This document shows, piece by piece, positions 55,261-63,605 of a stretch of DNA of 64,000 nucleotides. Positions within the stretch are counted from its first letter, which is position 1, and the number at the start of each line of letters is the position of its first letter. A program made the position numbers and the translations under genes. The notes beneath the pieces are model-generated. The model searched no databases. It saw nothing but the letters and a program-made list of their open reading frames with translations, and was not told the origin of the DNA. The DNA comes from Saccharicrinis sp965230625 (GTDB taxonomy: Bacteria; Bacteroidota; Bacteroidia; Bacteroidales; Marinilabiliaceae), in contig CBDDLL010000001.1 of assembly GCA_965230625.1 (NCBI GenBank), positions 1,240,001 through 1,304,000 of the forward strand, read 5' to 3'.

Positions 55261-56274
55261 ATGAAAATCCTATATGCTATACAGGGAACTGGAAATGGAC
55301 ATGTTGCAAGAGCATTAGATGTTATTCCTATATTAAAAAAATATGGTAAGGTAGATATTGCATTAAGCGGAAATCAAAGTGATATTCAACTCCCTTGGGA
55401 AATCAAGTATCGTTTTCATGGGGCAAGTTTTATTTTTGGGAAAAAGGGAGGTGTAGATTTACCAAAAACTTTAAAAAATATAAGTGTTTCTAATCTTTTA
55501 TTAGAAATTTTGAAAGTTCCTGTGCGAAATTATGATTTAGTAATAAATGATTTTGAGCCGGTTGTAGCTTGGGCATGTAAGTTAAAAGCAAAACAATGCA
55601 TTGGAGTATCTCATCAAGCTGCAGTACTACATAAAAATGCACCTAAGCCACGTGTAAAAAGTTTGGTGGGAAAAACTATTTTAAAATATTATGCACCAAC
55701 AAGTCGTAATTATGGTTTTCATTTTAAAAACTTGGGGCAAGGTTTTTTTACACCCGTTATTCGCAAGGATGTAAGATCTATGGAACCGTCAGTAAATAAT
55801 CATTTTACAGTTTATTTGCCATCTTATTCAGATGAGGCCATTGTAAGTTTTCTATCTCAATATAATGAAGTAAATTGGCATGTGTTTTCAAAACATAATA
55901 AGAAACCATTTACTCATGACCATATAATTGTTCAGCCTGTAAATAAAGAGGGATTTGTAAGTAGTATGGTATCTTCAAAAGGAGTTTTGTGTAATGCAGG
56001 ATTCGAAACTCCGGCTGAAGCATTATTTCTTAAAAAGAAACTTTGTGTTTTACCAATGACAGGACAATATGAGCAGCAATGTAATGCAGCAATGCTCGAA
56101 TCTATGGGAGTGCCTGTGTATAGCACTTTAAATAATGTTGATGAAAAGTCTTTTAGAACTTGGCTAATGAGTGACGAAATTGTTGAGGTAATTTATGAGG
56201 ATGATACAAATTGGATCATATCATCAATAGTAAAGGCGCATGCCAAAAATGTGGAGCAGCCAATTTATGCCTAG
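55261..56274 (+). CDS. Glycosyltransferase of GT-B fold
   Basis: A 337-residue protein starting MKILYAIQGTGNGHVARALDV, with the glycine-rich nucleotide-sugar fold start (GTGNGHVAR) and the C-terminal donor-site signature LCNAGFETPAEALFLKKKLCVLP. It is of the MJ1255/VC2487-like type (COG1819-related) and probably transfers a sugar to a lipid or envelope acceptor. The N-terminal TTG reading at 55255 would add two residues only. It lies between the LpxH-like gene and olsF with short spacers (55 and 31 bases). Confidence 0.8.
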   Translation: MKILYAIQGTGNGHVARALDVIPILKKYGKVDIALSGNQSDIQLPWEIKYRFHGASFIFGKKGGVDLPKTLKNISVSNLLLEILKVPVRNYDLVINDFEPVVAWACKLKAKQCIGVSHQAAVLHKNAPKPRVKSLVGKTILKYYAPTSRNYGFHFKNLGQGFFTPVIRKDVRSMEPSVNNHFTVYLPSYSDEAIVSFLSQYNEVNWHVFSKHNKKPFTHDHIIVQPVNKEGFVSSMVSSKGVLCNAGFETPAEALFLKKKLCVLPMTGQYEQQCNAAMLESMGVPVYSTLNNVDEKSFRTWLMSDEIVEVIYEDDTNWIISSIVKAHAKNVEQPIYA

Positions 56275-56305
56275 TTGATCAGAATCTGACTATATATACT
56301 TAATA

Positions 56306-58063
56306 ATGAAAGAAATAACTACTGAGGGTTTAGAGGAGGCAGGTTTATTAACAATAAAGAACTCTGCTGCCCAAAAACTACTATTTAAATATCTAAAAAT
56401 TAATCGCATTAATGAATTGCTTAAATACTCACTTCAACAAAGTGGTAGTACGCATGCTAAAATTATAGATGCGGTTTTGAATAAGGTAAATATTCATGTT
56501 GAATTACCAGAAGCAGAATTAAAAAACATACCTAAATCGGGTCCTTTTATTGTAATGGCTAACCATCCGTTTGGATTTTTAGATGGTATCATTATGATAA
56601 AGATTTTAAACGAACTTTATCCACAATTTAAAGTATTAGCTAATTATTTTCTTAAAGAAATTGAACCGCTAGCAGATTCATTTATTGAATTAAATCCATT
56701 TGAAAACAGCAGTGCTGATAATATAAGTGGATTAAAAACAGCATTTAAGCATTTGAAGAGTGGAAATCCATTAGGGATTTTTCCGGCTGGAGAAGTAGCG
56801 ACAATGCAAAGGGGATTTGGTAAGATTGAAGATAAAGAGTGGGATGAGGGTGTTATAAAATTCTTGATGAAGACTAAGGTGCCTGTAATTCCTATGTTTT
56901 TTAGTGGACATAATAGTTTGGTATTTCATCTTTTGGGTAAAATTCATCCTTATTTAAGAACATTATCAATTCCTTCTGAATTTTTCAAAAAAGAAAACAA
57001 AACAATTCATGTAAGAATTGGTAAGCCAATTTCACCTGAAGTGTTTAGCGATTTTTCTAATGTTGAAAAAGCAGGTAAATATTTAAGAACGTGTTTGTAT
57101 GCGCTTAATTCAAAGCCGGATATAAAAAAGAAAGTAAATGTTGCCAAACGAATTCCTCGAAAACTGGAAGATATAATACCCCCAGTTAATAAAGAAGTAT
57201 TAGAGTCAGAGATTGCGTCAATAAAAGAAAAATCACTTCTTTTTGAAAAGTCTGCTTATGAAATTTATTTAGCAAAGCCAGAAGAAATACCTAATATAAT
57301 TAGGGAGTTAGGCCGTTTAAGAGAAACAACTTTTCGTCAGGTTGGTGAAGGAACTAACCAGGCTTTAGATATAGATAAATACGATAAGTATTATTCGCAA
57401 CTTTTTATTTGGCAAAAAGATCAAAAGCAAATTATTGGTGCTTATAGGGTTGGTTTTGGTAAGGAAATATTAAAAAACTATGGTAAAAAAGGCTTTTATA
57501 TTACTAGTCTCTTTGATCTAGAGGATGGTATGAACGATGTTCTTTCACAAACCATAGAATTGGGACGTTCTTTTGTTATAAAAGAATTTCAGCAAAAACC
57601 TTTACCTCTATTTTTACTTTGGCAAGGAATATTGAGGATTATTCTTAAAGATGAGAAAATACGATATATAATGGGGCCGGTTAGTATTAGTAACGATTTT
57701 ACCAGATTCTCTAAGGACCTTTTAATTGCGTTTATTAAAAAGCACCATTATAATCATGAATTGGCTTCAATGGTTCATCCCAAAAAAGAATTTAAGGTAA
57801 GAACAGATGCAAGCTCTATTGAGGTTATACTTGAGAGAAACAAAGGGGATATGCAAAAGCTCGATAAATTTATTTCAGGTATTGAGCCGGGTTATCTAAA
57901 AATCCCTGTATTACTAAAGCAATACATTCGTCAAAATGCTAAAATAATTAGCTTTAATGTTGATCCTAACTTTAATGATTGTTTAGATGGATTGATGATT
58001 GGAGCGGTTAAAGATTTGCCAGAAGAAACTTATAACTTTTTAGGTGATAATAAAAAGAATTAA
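56306..58063 (+). CDS. olsF: Bifunctional acyltransferase OlsF-type (ornithine/aminolipid synthesis)
   Basis: A 585-residue protein with two acyltransferase parts. The N-terminal PlsC domain (about 75-260) has ANHPFGFLDG (H87, D93) and IFPAGEVA. A long linker follows. The C-terminal GNAT-like N-acyltransferase (about 310-560) has RLRETTFRQVGEGTN, IGAYRVGFG and YIMGPVSIS, and resembles OlsB/hemolysin-type enzymes. Fusion of O- and N-acyltransferases in one protein is the known OlsF layout, which makes ornithine lipids; in Bacteroidota the same type of enzyme may make glycine or other aminolipids. The amino acid used cannot be read from sequence. Confidence 0.8.
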   Translation: MKEITTEGLEEAGLLTIKNSAAQKLLFKYLKINRINELLKYSLQQSGSTHAKIIDAVLNKVNIHVELPEAELKNIPKSGPFIVMANHPFGFLDGIIMIKILNELYPQFKVLANYFLKEIEPLADSFIELNPFENSSADNISGLKTAFKHLKSGNPLGIFPAGEVATMQRGFGKIEDKEWDEGVIKFLMKTKVPVIPMFFSGHNSLVFHLLGKIHPYLRTLSIPSEFFKKENKTIHVRIGKPISPEVFSDFSNVEKAGKYLRTCLYALNSKPDIKKKVNVAKRIPRKLEDIIPPVNKEVLESEIASIKEKSLLFEKSAYEIYLAKPEEIPNIIRELGRLRETTFRQVGEGTNQALDIDKYDKYYSQLFIWQKDQKQIIGAYRVGFGKEILKNYGKKGFYITSLFDLEDGMNDVLSQTIELGRSFVIKEFQQKPLPLFLLWQGILRIILKDEKIRYIMGPVSISNDFTRFSKDLLIAFIKKHHYNHELASMVHPKKEFKVRTDASSIEVILERNKGDMQKLDKFISGIEPGYLKIPVLLKQYIRQNAKIISFNVDPNFNDCLDGLMIGAVKDLPEETYNFLGDNKKN

Positions 58064-58068
58064 ATGAT

Positions 58069-58097
58069 AGTAGAGGCAACTCTAAGTTGTCTCTACT
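58069..58097 (+). terminator. Hairpin after olsF
   Basis: AGTAGAGGCAAC and GTTGTCTCTACT pair across TCTAA with a single G-U wobble in the plus-strand RNA. It directly follows the olsF stop and lies between convergent genes, so it may serve the plus strand. Confidence 0.55.
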
Positions 58098-58105
58098 CAT
58101 ATATG

Positions 58106-58450
58106 CTATAATATTTCGTCAATCTTTTCAACGGGTCTGCCAACTACGGCTTTATCCCCATTTATAATAATAGGTCGCTCAATTAGTTTTGGATTTTCAG
58201 CCATTGCATGAATTAATTCTTCGTCGGAATACTCTTTTCCTTTAATTTCTTTTTTATAGTAATCTTCATTTTTTCGGATCAATTCTATTGGTTTCATCCC
58301 AAGTTTCTTTAATATCTGGCTAATTTCTTCCACATTTAAATGTGTGTCCAAATATTTAACAATCATAGGGGTTATACCCTTTTTGTCTTTTAAATACTCT
58401 AAGCCCTGTCTGCTTTTAGAGCATCTAGGGTTATGCAAATACATGATCAT
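58106..58450 (-). CDS. ArsC/Spx-family thioredoxin-fold protein
   Basis: A 114-residue protein of the ArsC family: LHNPRCSKSRQGLEYL with a single active-site type cysteine near residue 10, EISQILKKLGM, and RPIIINGDKAVVGRPVEKI near the end. The RPI...RP pattern is typical of glutaredoxin-coupled arsenate reductases. Spx regulators are related but have a CxxC motif, which is absent here. No other arsenic gene is nearby, so the substrate is open. It is on the minus strand, convergent with olsF. Confidence 0.8.
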   Translation of the reverse strand: MIMYLHNPRCSKSRQGLEYLKDKKGITPMIVKYLDTHLNVEEISQILKKLGMKPIELIRKNEDYYKKEIKGKEYSDEELIHAMAENPKLIERPIIINGDKAVVGRPVEKIDEIL

Positions 58451-58509
58451 GGTTATCTTTTTTAGTTTAATGGAGACTTTTAATTTTATGAATTTTCAAC
58501 CTAATAAAC

Positions 58510-59608
58510 TTATTTTTGTTCAGTTCCACTAAATTCCATTAGATATGCTTTAGTAAACATATCAATGTCGCCATCCATTACTGCTTGAACATTTGAAGTT
58601 TCAACATTGGTACGTAAATCTTTTACCATTTTATATGGCTGAAAAACATATGATCGAATTTGAGATCCCCATTCAATCTTCTTTTTATTGCTTTCAATTT
58701 TATTTTGTTCTTCCATGCGTTTGCGCAATTCCATCTCGTATAGCTGAGATTTTAACAATCGCATTGCATTTTCCTTATTGCCAAGTTGAGACCTAGATTC
58801 GGTGTTTTCGATAATAATACCGGTAGGGGCATGTCTTAATCTAACTCCGGTTTCCACCTTGTTAACATTTTGACCGCCAGCACCACCTGAACGAAATGTT
58901 TCCCAAGTGATCTCAGAAGGATTAATTTCTATTTCGATGGAATCATCAATTAAAGGAGCGATAAAAACAGATGTAAATGACGTCATTCGTTTATTAGCGG
59001 CATTAAATGGAGAAAGACGAACCAGTCGATGTACGCCATTTTCGCTTTTTAAGTAGCCGTAAGCAAAATCTCCTTCAAACTGTAAAGTAACCGTTTTTAC
59101 ACCAGCATCATCACCAGCCTGATAGTTCATTTCCTTTACCTTGTAATTGTGATTCTCGCCCCAGCGAATGTACATGCGCATAAGCATTTCAGCCCAATCC
59201 TGACTCTCAGTTCCTCCTGCACCAGCATTTATTTTTAAAATAGCCCCAAGCTTATCTTCTTCTCTTCGGAGCATGTTTTTTAGCTCAAGAGCTTCTGTTT
59301 TTTCCAAGGTGTCATTAAATAGCTCATCAATGTCGCTTTGTTCTGCTTCACCTTCCTTTAAAAAATCAAAAAGTACTTTGATGTCCTCAATCTGAGTTTC
59401 TATTTCTTCGTAGTCTTGTACCCAGGCTTTTATTTCGCGAAGCTTTTTCATGTGCAGCTCCGCTGCTTTGGCATCGTTCCAGAAATCAGGAGCTTGAGAA
59501 CGCATTTCCTCTTCCTCTATCTCAATTTTTTTGCGATCAATGTCAAAGATACCTCCTTAACGCCAGCTGGCGTCCCGCTAAATCCTTTAGCTGTTCAATA
59601 GTAGTCAT
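58510..59608 (-). CDS. prfB: Peptide chain release factor 2, with programmed +1 frameshift
   Basis: RF2 ends translation at UGA and UAA. The gene begins at ATG 59608: 21 codons are followed by an in-frame TGA (59543-59545) in CTT TGA C. A +1 shift at CTT gives GAC as the next codon and joins the 331-codon main frame that starts with MRSQAPDFW at 59505, for 365 residues in all. An AGGAGG lies just before (59551-59557). RF2 motifs are the GGQ in RSGGAGGQNVNKVETG and the SPF codon-recognition motif in RLVRLSPFNAANKR. The autoregulated frameshift senses RF2 level at UGA. A 14-base perfect palindrome precedes the SD. Confidence 0.96.
59543..59557 (-). promoter_or_regulatory. prfB frameshift signal
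   Basis: On the minus strand AGGAGGT, then ATCTTTGAC: the internal Shine-Dalgarno, the slippery CTT codon and the TGA stop followed by C. This is the usual RF2 frameshift site. A palindrome ACGCCAGCTGGCGT (59560-59573) lies 3 bases upstream of the SD. Confidence 0.9.
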
Positions 59609-59656
59609 AACTTTAATTTTGCGACAAATTTAGTCTTTTAAAGTGCATGTACAAAG

Positions 59657-61123
59657 CTATCTTCTATTTGAGCGTTTTAAAGATATCTTACTGCAGTACC
59701 TTGAGATGTATTTAATAGATTTATAATGACCTAATTGACCGGCTGTATCCCAATCTTTGCAACACTTTTCTTTCATACCCAAATTGTAATAGGCTATTCC
59801 TCTATTGAATAAAGCATGTGTATCATTAGGATCAATTTCTAAAGCCTTCTCTAAATCAGAAATGGCTTCCAGGTAGTCTTCATTTCCAATTTTAAGAGTG
59901 CCTCTAATCGCATAAGCTCCAGGTAATGAATTGTCAAGATTTATAGCCATGGTAATATCATCCATAGCTGTAATATTATCATCGAAATATTGAATTTTTA
60001 AACGGCTTCTTTCGTAATATGGATTTGCATATAAGGGAGTGGTATGAATAGCCAGGTTGTAACACTTTGCTGCAGTTTGAATATCGTTGCGCAAATTAAT
60101 AACCATTAAGCCAAATTCAACAAGAGCAGGGGAATAGCTTTCGTGTTGTTCGATGCAAGCAATTAAGCTTAAAAAGGCTTTGTTATCTTCTTTATTTTTA
60201 ATATGGCTTTGTGCTTCAAAAAAATGTAAAAGAAAATGATTTGGATTATTTTCTTTTACATATTCAAAATCAGTACGCATTCCCATGTAATTCTCGTATT
60301 GCCTACGAGCTTCACCTCTTAAAATATAAGCTGGTATAAATGCAGAATCTTCTTGAATTTTAAAAGTAAAGTTCTTGGCTGCTTCTATCCAGTTAGAAAG
60401 TGCAAAATTTAAAATTCCATAATTCATGTAAGGATTAAAAACATTTTTGTTTTCGCCCTTGGTAAGGGTTTTGTAACTTTTTGCAGGATGATTTACCCAT
60501 AATGTGTCATTTAATACATGGGTGCTGATAAAGTTGTGACTTTTATTTTTTGTTAAGTATCCGGCAATGCCAATTAATTCCCCTTCGTTGTTAATTACTG
60601 GAGCTCCAGTTGATTTAATTCCATAATCCGATTTAACCCTTACTAGTCTATCTAAATAAGGAGCCTGGAAAACATTGATAGCTACTCCTAAACTAATACC
60701 GCCTTCAGTTTCTTCGGGATGACTAAAAATTAGTACCTCGTTTTTGCTGCCATATGATTCTTGTGAAGGGATTATATAATCAAAGTTTCTTTGTCTATTA
60801 CTAGTAGCCTTAAACATAGTTAAATTGGCCATTTTATGCGAAGAAAGAATCCGGGATATTCCATAGGTTCTGCCATTTCTTAATGTAACAACAATAGAAT
60901 CGGCATTTTGAAAAATATTAGAAGGTGCAATCCCAATGCCATCACCACTAATAAAAAAGCCTGTTCTAACAACAACTTCCTGATCGTTGTTATCAACAGA
61001 GGCAATGCTAAAAACAGCTTTTTCCAGCTTAGAAATCTTATCAATTACATTTTGAGCTTTGACATTTTTACTCAAAACAAGTGTTATTAACCATATCGCG
61101 ATACAGAACAATATTGGTTTCAT
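59657..61123 (-). CDS. Exported pseudo-protease (trypsin-like fold) with TPR repeats
   Basis: A 488-residue exported protein. The signal peptide is MKPILFCIAIWLITLVLSKN. Residues about 30-200 are trypsin-like (HtrA type), and tetratricopeptide repeats follow from about 225 to 470 (LNFALSNWIEAAKNFTFKI; ALFNRGIAYYNLGMKEKCC). All three catalytic positions look replaced: N69 where HtrA has histidine (GIAPSNIFQ), N100 for aspartate (HKMANLTMFK), and T172 for serine (IKSTGAPVI). It likely works as a binding module with the TPRs rather than as a protease. It follows prfB on the same strand but with its own start region. Confidence 0.78.
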   Translation of the reverse strand: MKPILFCIAIWLITLVLSKNVKAQNVIDKISKLEKAVFSIASVDNNDQEVVVRTGFFISGDGIGIAPSNIFQNADSIVVTLRNGRTYGISRILSSHKMANLTMFKATSNRQRNFDYIIPSQESYGSKNEVLIFSHPEETEGGISLGVAINVFQAPYLDRLVRVKSDYGIKSTGAPVINNEGELIGIAGYLTKNKSHNFISTHVLNDTLWVNHPAKSYKTLTKGENKNVFNPYMNYGILNFALSNWIEAAKNFTFKIQEDSAFIPAYILRGEARRQYENYMGMRTDFEYVKENNPNHFLLHFFEAQSHIKNKEDNKAFLSLIACIEQHESYSPALVEFGLMVINLRNDIQTAAKCYNLAIHTTPLYANPYYERSRLKIQYFDDNITAMDDITMAINLDNSLPGAYAIRGTLKIGNEDYLEAISDLEKALEIDPNDTHALFNRGIAYYNLGMKEKCCKDWDTAGQLGHYKSIKYISRYCSKISLKRSNRR

Positions 61124-61343
61124 TATTAAAACTTTATATTACCATATTTACCTCTTAGTAAATACAATTTAAACTAATTAAGGTTTGTTTTTTTACATCA
61201 AGTTTAATTTGTACTAAAAGAGATTCAGCTGTTCTTGTTTATTTAATTAAAGGCAATATAATGATTTTAAAAGTGTATGGATTTAATGGATAATGATAAG
61301 TTATTAATAAGTTAGTCACATTTTTTTGATAAATGGAAACAAA

Positions 61344-61371
61344 ATAAGGTAGCTGAAAATAGCTACCTTAT
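61344..61371. terminator. Orphan terminator-like hairpin
   Basis: ATAAGGTAGCT (61344-61354) pairs perfectly with AGCTACCTTAT (61361-61371) and is followed by ATTTTTG on the plus strand; the minus side is also T-rich. No annotated gene ends near it on either strand. Confidence 0.55.
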
Positions 61372-61467
61372 ATTTTTGTTGGACGGTTGTGCAATCAATG
61401 CCGAACAATTCTCATCAATAACCAAAATTACGGTAGTTATTTGAAGAAGTCAAGAGGTTATTTTTAA

Positions 61468-61489
61468 AATAAGTAATTAATTACTTATT
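61468..61489. repeat. 22-base perfect palindrome
   Basis: The half AATAAGTAATT is followed by its exact reverse complement without spacer. It is all A/T except for G and C at positions 5 and 18. It could be a binding site of a dimeric protein or chance in AT-rich DNA. Confidence 0.45.
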
Positions 61490-61976
61490 GTTGAATGGTC
61501 GAAGGGATTATTACCATGTGCGAAGTATTGAATGTATAAAAAAGAGATTAAGAAAATACTTAATCAAGAATAAGAGTCACTTGGGAAATCTACAAAGTGA
61601 CATAAAAGTGATGCGACCTATATACTTAAAACACGAAAAAAGCCGAATAATGAAAAAACATAAACAAAACCGCACTCCAGAGGAAATAAAACTACTAGAA
61701 AGTGCGTAATTAAAAAGAGCGGGTATTGATTAATAAAATGTAGTTAACAACTAGTTTTATCAAATTTGCAAGCCCGATTTTTTGTTAGTTAAGTGTAATA
61801 AATGTATGATAGTTGTAGTTATGCTATAGGTAACTGTAAAACCGTTATACAGATTAAGTGTACTATTATACTTTGATATTTAACTTTAATTATATGGTGC
61901 AATAAAATATTTTTAATTAAAGAATATTTTACAGACTTTTTAATTATAATCTAATTTTGAATAATTAGAAGTCTTA

Positions 61977-62972
61977 TTATAAAATCATATCTTCAAATGG
62001 CTCTAGATGGCTTTGTTGGTATAATTTTTCTATTTCTGATTCATGATATGTATTGTGAACCTTTTTTTTAAGAGAATCTTTTACTTCATCCCTCATCATC
62101 CCTTTATAAGTAATAAGTTTTACTTTTTTATCTGAACAAAATTTGTCATGAAATACTGACTCTCTATCTTCAGGCCATTCATTTATAGGAACCATATTGA
62201 AGCCAAACAACTCAGAATCTTTTATAATTTCATTTATAATTTCTTTATCTAAAAAGTATATTGCAATGGCTAATTCAAATACATTAGTAATGTAAAAACT
62301 ATTTTCTGGAGATTTACTAAATTCTAGCGCATTAAGGACATTAATAATATTATCTTTTTTATTGTTAATTATAGCTGGGATGATATTTTCATAAAAAAAT
62401 CTAACATATAGTTTAGCTCTAAACCAATTTGATTTATCGTCTGTATTTCCTGATGTTATAAAAATCTGATGTGCCTTGCGAGTAATTAAGTTAATAGTGT
62501 CTTTGTTTTCTTTAATTTTTCCATCTGTATCAAGATATTTATTTTCAATATATTTGCATACAGTTATTTTATGATTATTTGTTGAGTGATCATTTTTCTT
62601 ATTAATTATTAATTCTCTAATTTGCTTACAGGCATCTAAATAATTCTTTTTTTCGCTATTGTTAGGACGATTATTATCATTCCAAATTATAAAAGCTTTA
62701 AGATGCTTAATGTCTTTTCCCCATACATTTTCCAAAATTTCAAATGAATCGTTCGATAGAGTTGTGAATGATAATCCTGTAATATATTCTTCAATAATAT
62801 GAAGAGATATTAGTCTGCAGGCATTATCCCAGTCTTCTTTTTGCTTCTCATTTTCATTTTTGTTATTCTCACCATTTAAAATATCATCTAATCTTCGCAT
62901 TCGACTATGGAAAAGAGCAAATTTTCTAATGATATCTTCTAAGTCACTTTTTGTTTTCATCTTTTTCTTCAT
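61977..62972 (-). CDS. Unrecognised 331-residue protein
   Basis: No domain recognised. The protein is soluble, lysine- and asparagine-rich and mainly helical (such as FALFHSRMRRLDDILNG near 18 and YLDACKQIRELIINKKND near 106). The C-terminal part has an aromatic/charged segment (MVPINEWPEDRESVFHDKF) and ends LEPFEDMIL. Composition and codon use are more AT-rich than in the housekeeping genes, a possible sign of transfer. The start ATG at 62972 (or 62960) lies inside the 3' end of the 58-codon gene upstream, so the genes overlap by 29 bases and are probably co-translated. Confidence 0.6.
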   Translation of the reverse strand: MKKKMKTKSDLEDIIRKFALFHSRMRRLDDILNGENNKNENEKQKEDWDNACRLISLHIIEEYITGLSFTTLSNDSFEILENVWGKDIKHLKAFIIWNDNNRPNNSEKKNYLDACKQIRELIINKKNDHSTNNHKITVCKYIENKYLDTDGKIKENKDTINLITRKAHQIFITSGNTDDKSNWFRAKLYVRFFYENIIPAIINNKKDNIINVLNALEFSKSPENSFYITNVFELAIAIYFLDKEIINEIIKDSELFGFNMVPINEWPEDRESVFHDKFCSDKKVKLITYKGMMRDEVKDSLKKKVHNTYHESEIEKLYQQSHLEPFEDMIL

Positions 62973-63120
62973 TTATTAGATCAATATTTTTTTTAATTGT
63001 TTCACCAACTTTTTTTATCTCATCTGAAATATCTTGCTGGAGTTCTTTTACAACATTTTCTGCTTTGGCATTTACGAGTTTATCTAAATCTGCCAATATT
63101 TTATCAATATTATTGTTCAT
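62944..63120 (-). CDS. 58-residue helical protein
   Basis: The frame from the ATG at 63120 to TGA at 62944-62946 starts MNNNIDKILADLDKLVNAK and ends NEEKDENKK. It is a single long amphipathic helix, probably a coiled coil. The gene lies between the 146-residue membrane protein and the 331-residue protein, overlaps the latter by 29 bases and is 44 bases after the former, which supports a real gene. It has no recognised homologue. Confidence 0.55.
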   Translation of the reverse strand: MNNNIDKILADLDKLVNAKAENVVKELQQDISDEIKKVGETIKKNIDLINEEKDENKK

Positions 63121-63164
63121 GATTTTATAAAGATTTAAAATCCATAAAGCTTAATTCTAACTTT

Positions 63165-63605
63165 TTAATCATTCTCATCTTGATTGCTGTTGGCTTTCTT
63201 TTTATTGGTTAGCAACTTCAGGTATTCTGACATTTCTTTTAGTACCTCTGCAAAATTTTGAGTGGTTGAATTTAATTTGCTCTTTCCCAAAAAAATTTCT
63301 TCTTGTTGTATTTTAATTTTTTGTTGTTGAAGTATATTTTTAATTAGGTTACTGCCTCCTATTCCGCTAAGAAAACAAATGCCTAAAATTTTAGGTTGTG
63401 AAGTGATCTCATCTACACCTAAACAATAAACAACTATACTTGCCGCAACACCTAAAATTATATCACCCCAAAATCCTATGTCGTATATTGTTCTTCCGTC
63501 TTGTTCATGTTTAGTAGGTTTAACAAAACCCTTACTTACTAAAATACAATTAACAACACCGCCAATTAATCCAGCTATGGCTATACTAATAAAATTAGTT
63601 TCCAT
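63165..63605 (-). CDS. Membrane protein with coiled-coil tail (DUF4257-like)
   Basis: A 146-residue protein. Residues 5-95 contain three hydrophobic segments (FISIAIAGLIGGVVNCILVS, IILGVAASIVVYCLG, ILGICFLSGIGGSNLI) that resemble small DUF4257-type membrane proteins. The last 50 residues are a charged coiled-coil-like tail (NILQQQKIKIQQEEIFLG). It is the first gene of the right-end operon, before the 58- and 331-residue genes. Function unknown. Confidence 0.6.
   Translation of the reverse strand: METNFISIAIAGLIGGVVNCILVSKGFVKPTKHEQDGRTIYDIGFWGDIILGVAASIVVYCLGVDEITSQPKILGICFLSGIGGSNLIKNILQQQKIKIQQEEIFLGKSKLNSTTQNFAEVLKEMSEYLKLLTNKKKANSNQDEND

Larger units (their letters stand above)
61124..61976. 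other. Long gene-poor region with hairpin and palindrome
   Basis: About 850 bases between the pseudo-protease and the 331-residue gene. It holds the hairpin at 61344-61371 and the 22-base palindrome at 61468-61489. A 73-codon frame at 61488-61709 starts only with TTG and is very basic; I do not accept it as a gene. No tRNA or known RNA gene was recognised. A small RNA ending at the hairpin is possible. Confidence 0.4.

Noticed and set aside
58106..58450. Spx-type redox regulator
   Set aside because: The CxxC motif of Spx is absent and the RP-containing C-terminal motif is that of ArsC-type proteins.
59505..59608. Possible broken prfB start (in-frame TGA after 21 codons)
   Set aside because: The stop is the known programmed frameshift site with AGGAGG and CTTTGAC, so the gene is intact.
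61488..61709. Basic 73-codon open frame on the plus strand
   Set aside because: It has only TTG at the start, no ATG before residue 42, no recognisable motif and it begins inside a palindrome. Chance open frames of this length are common in such DNA.
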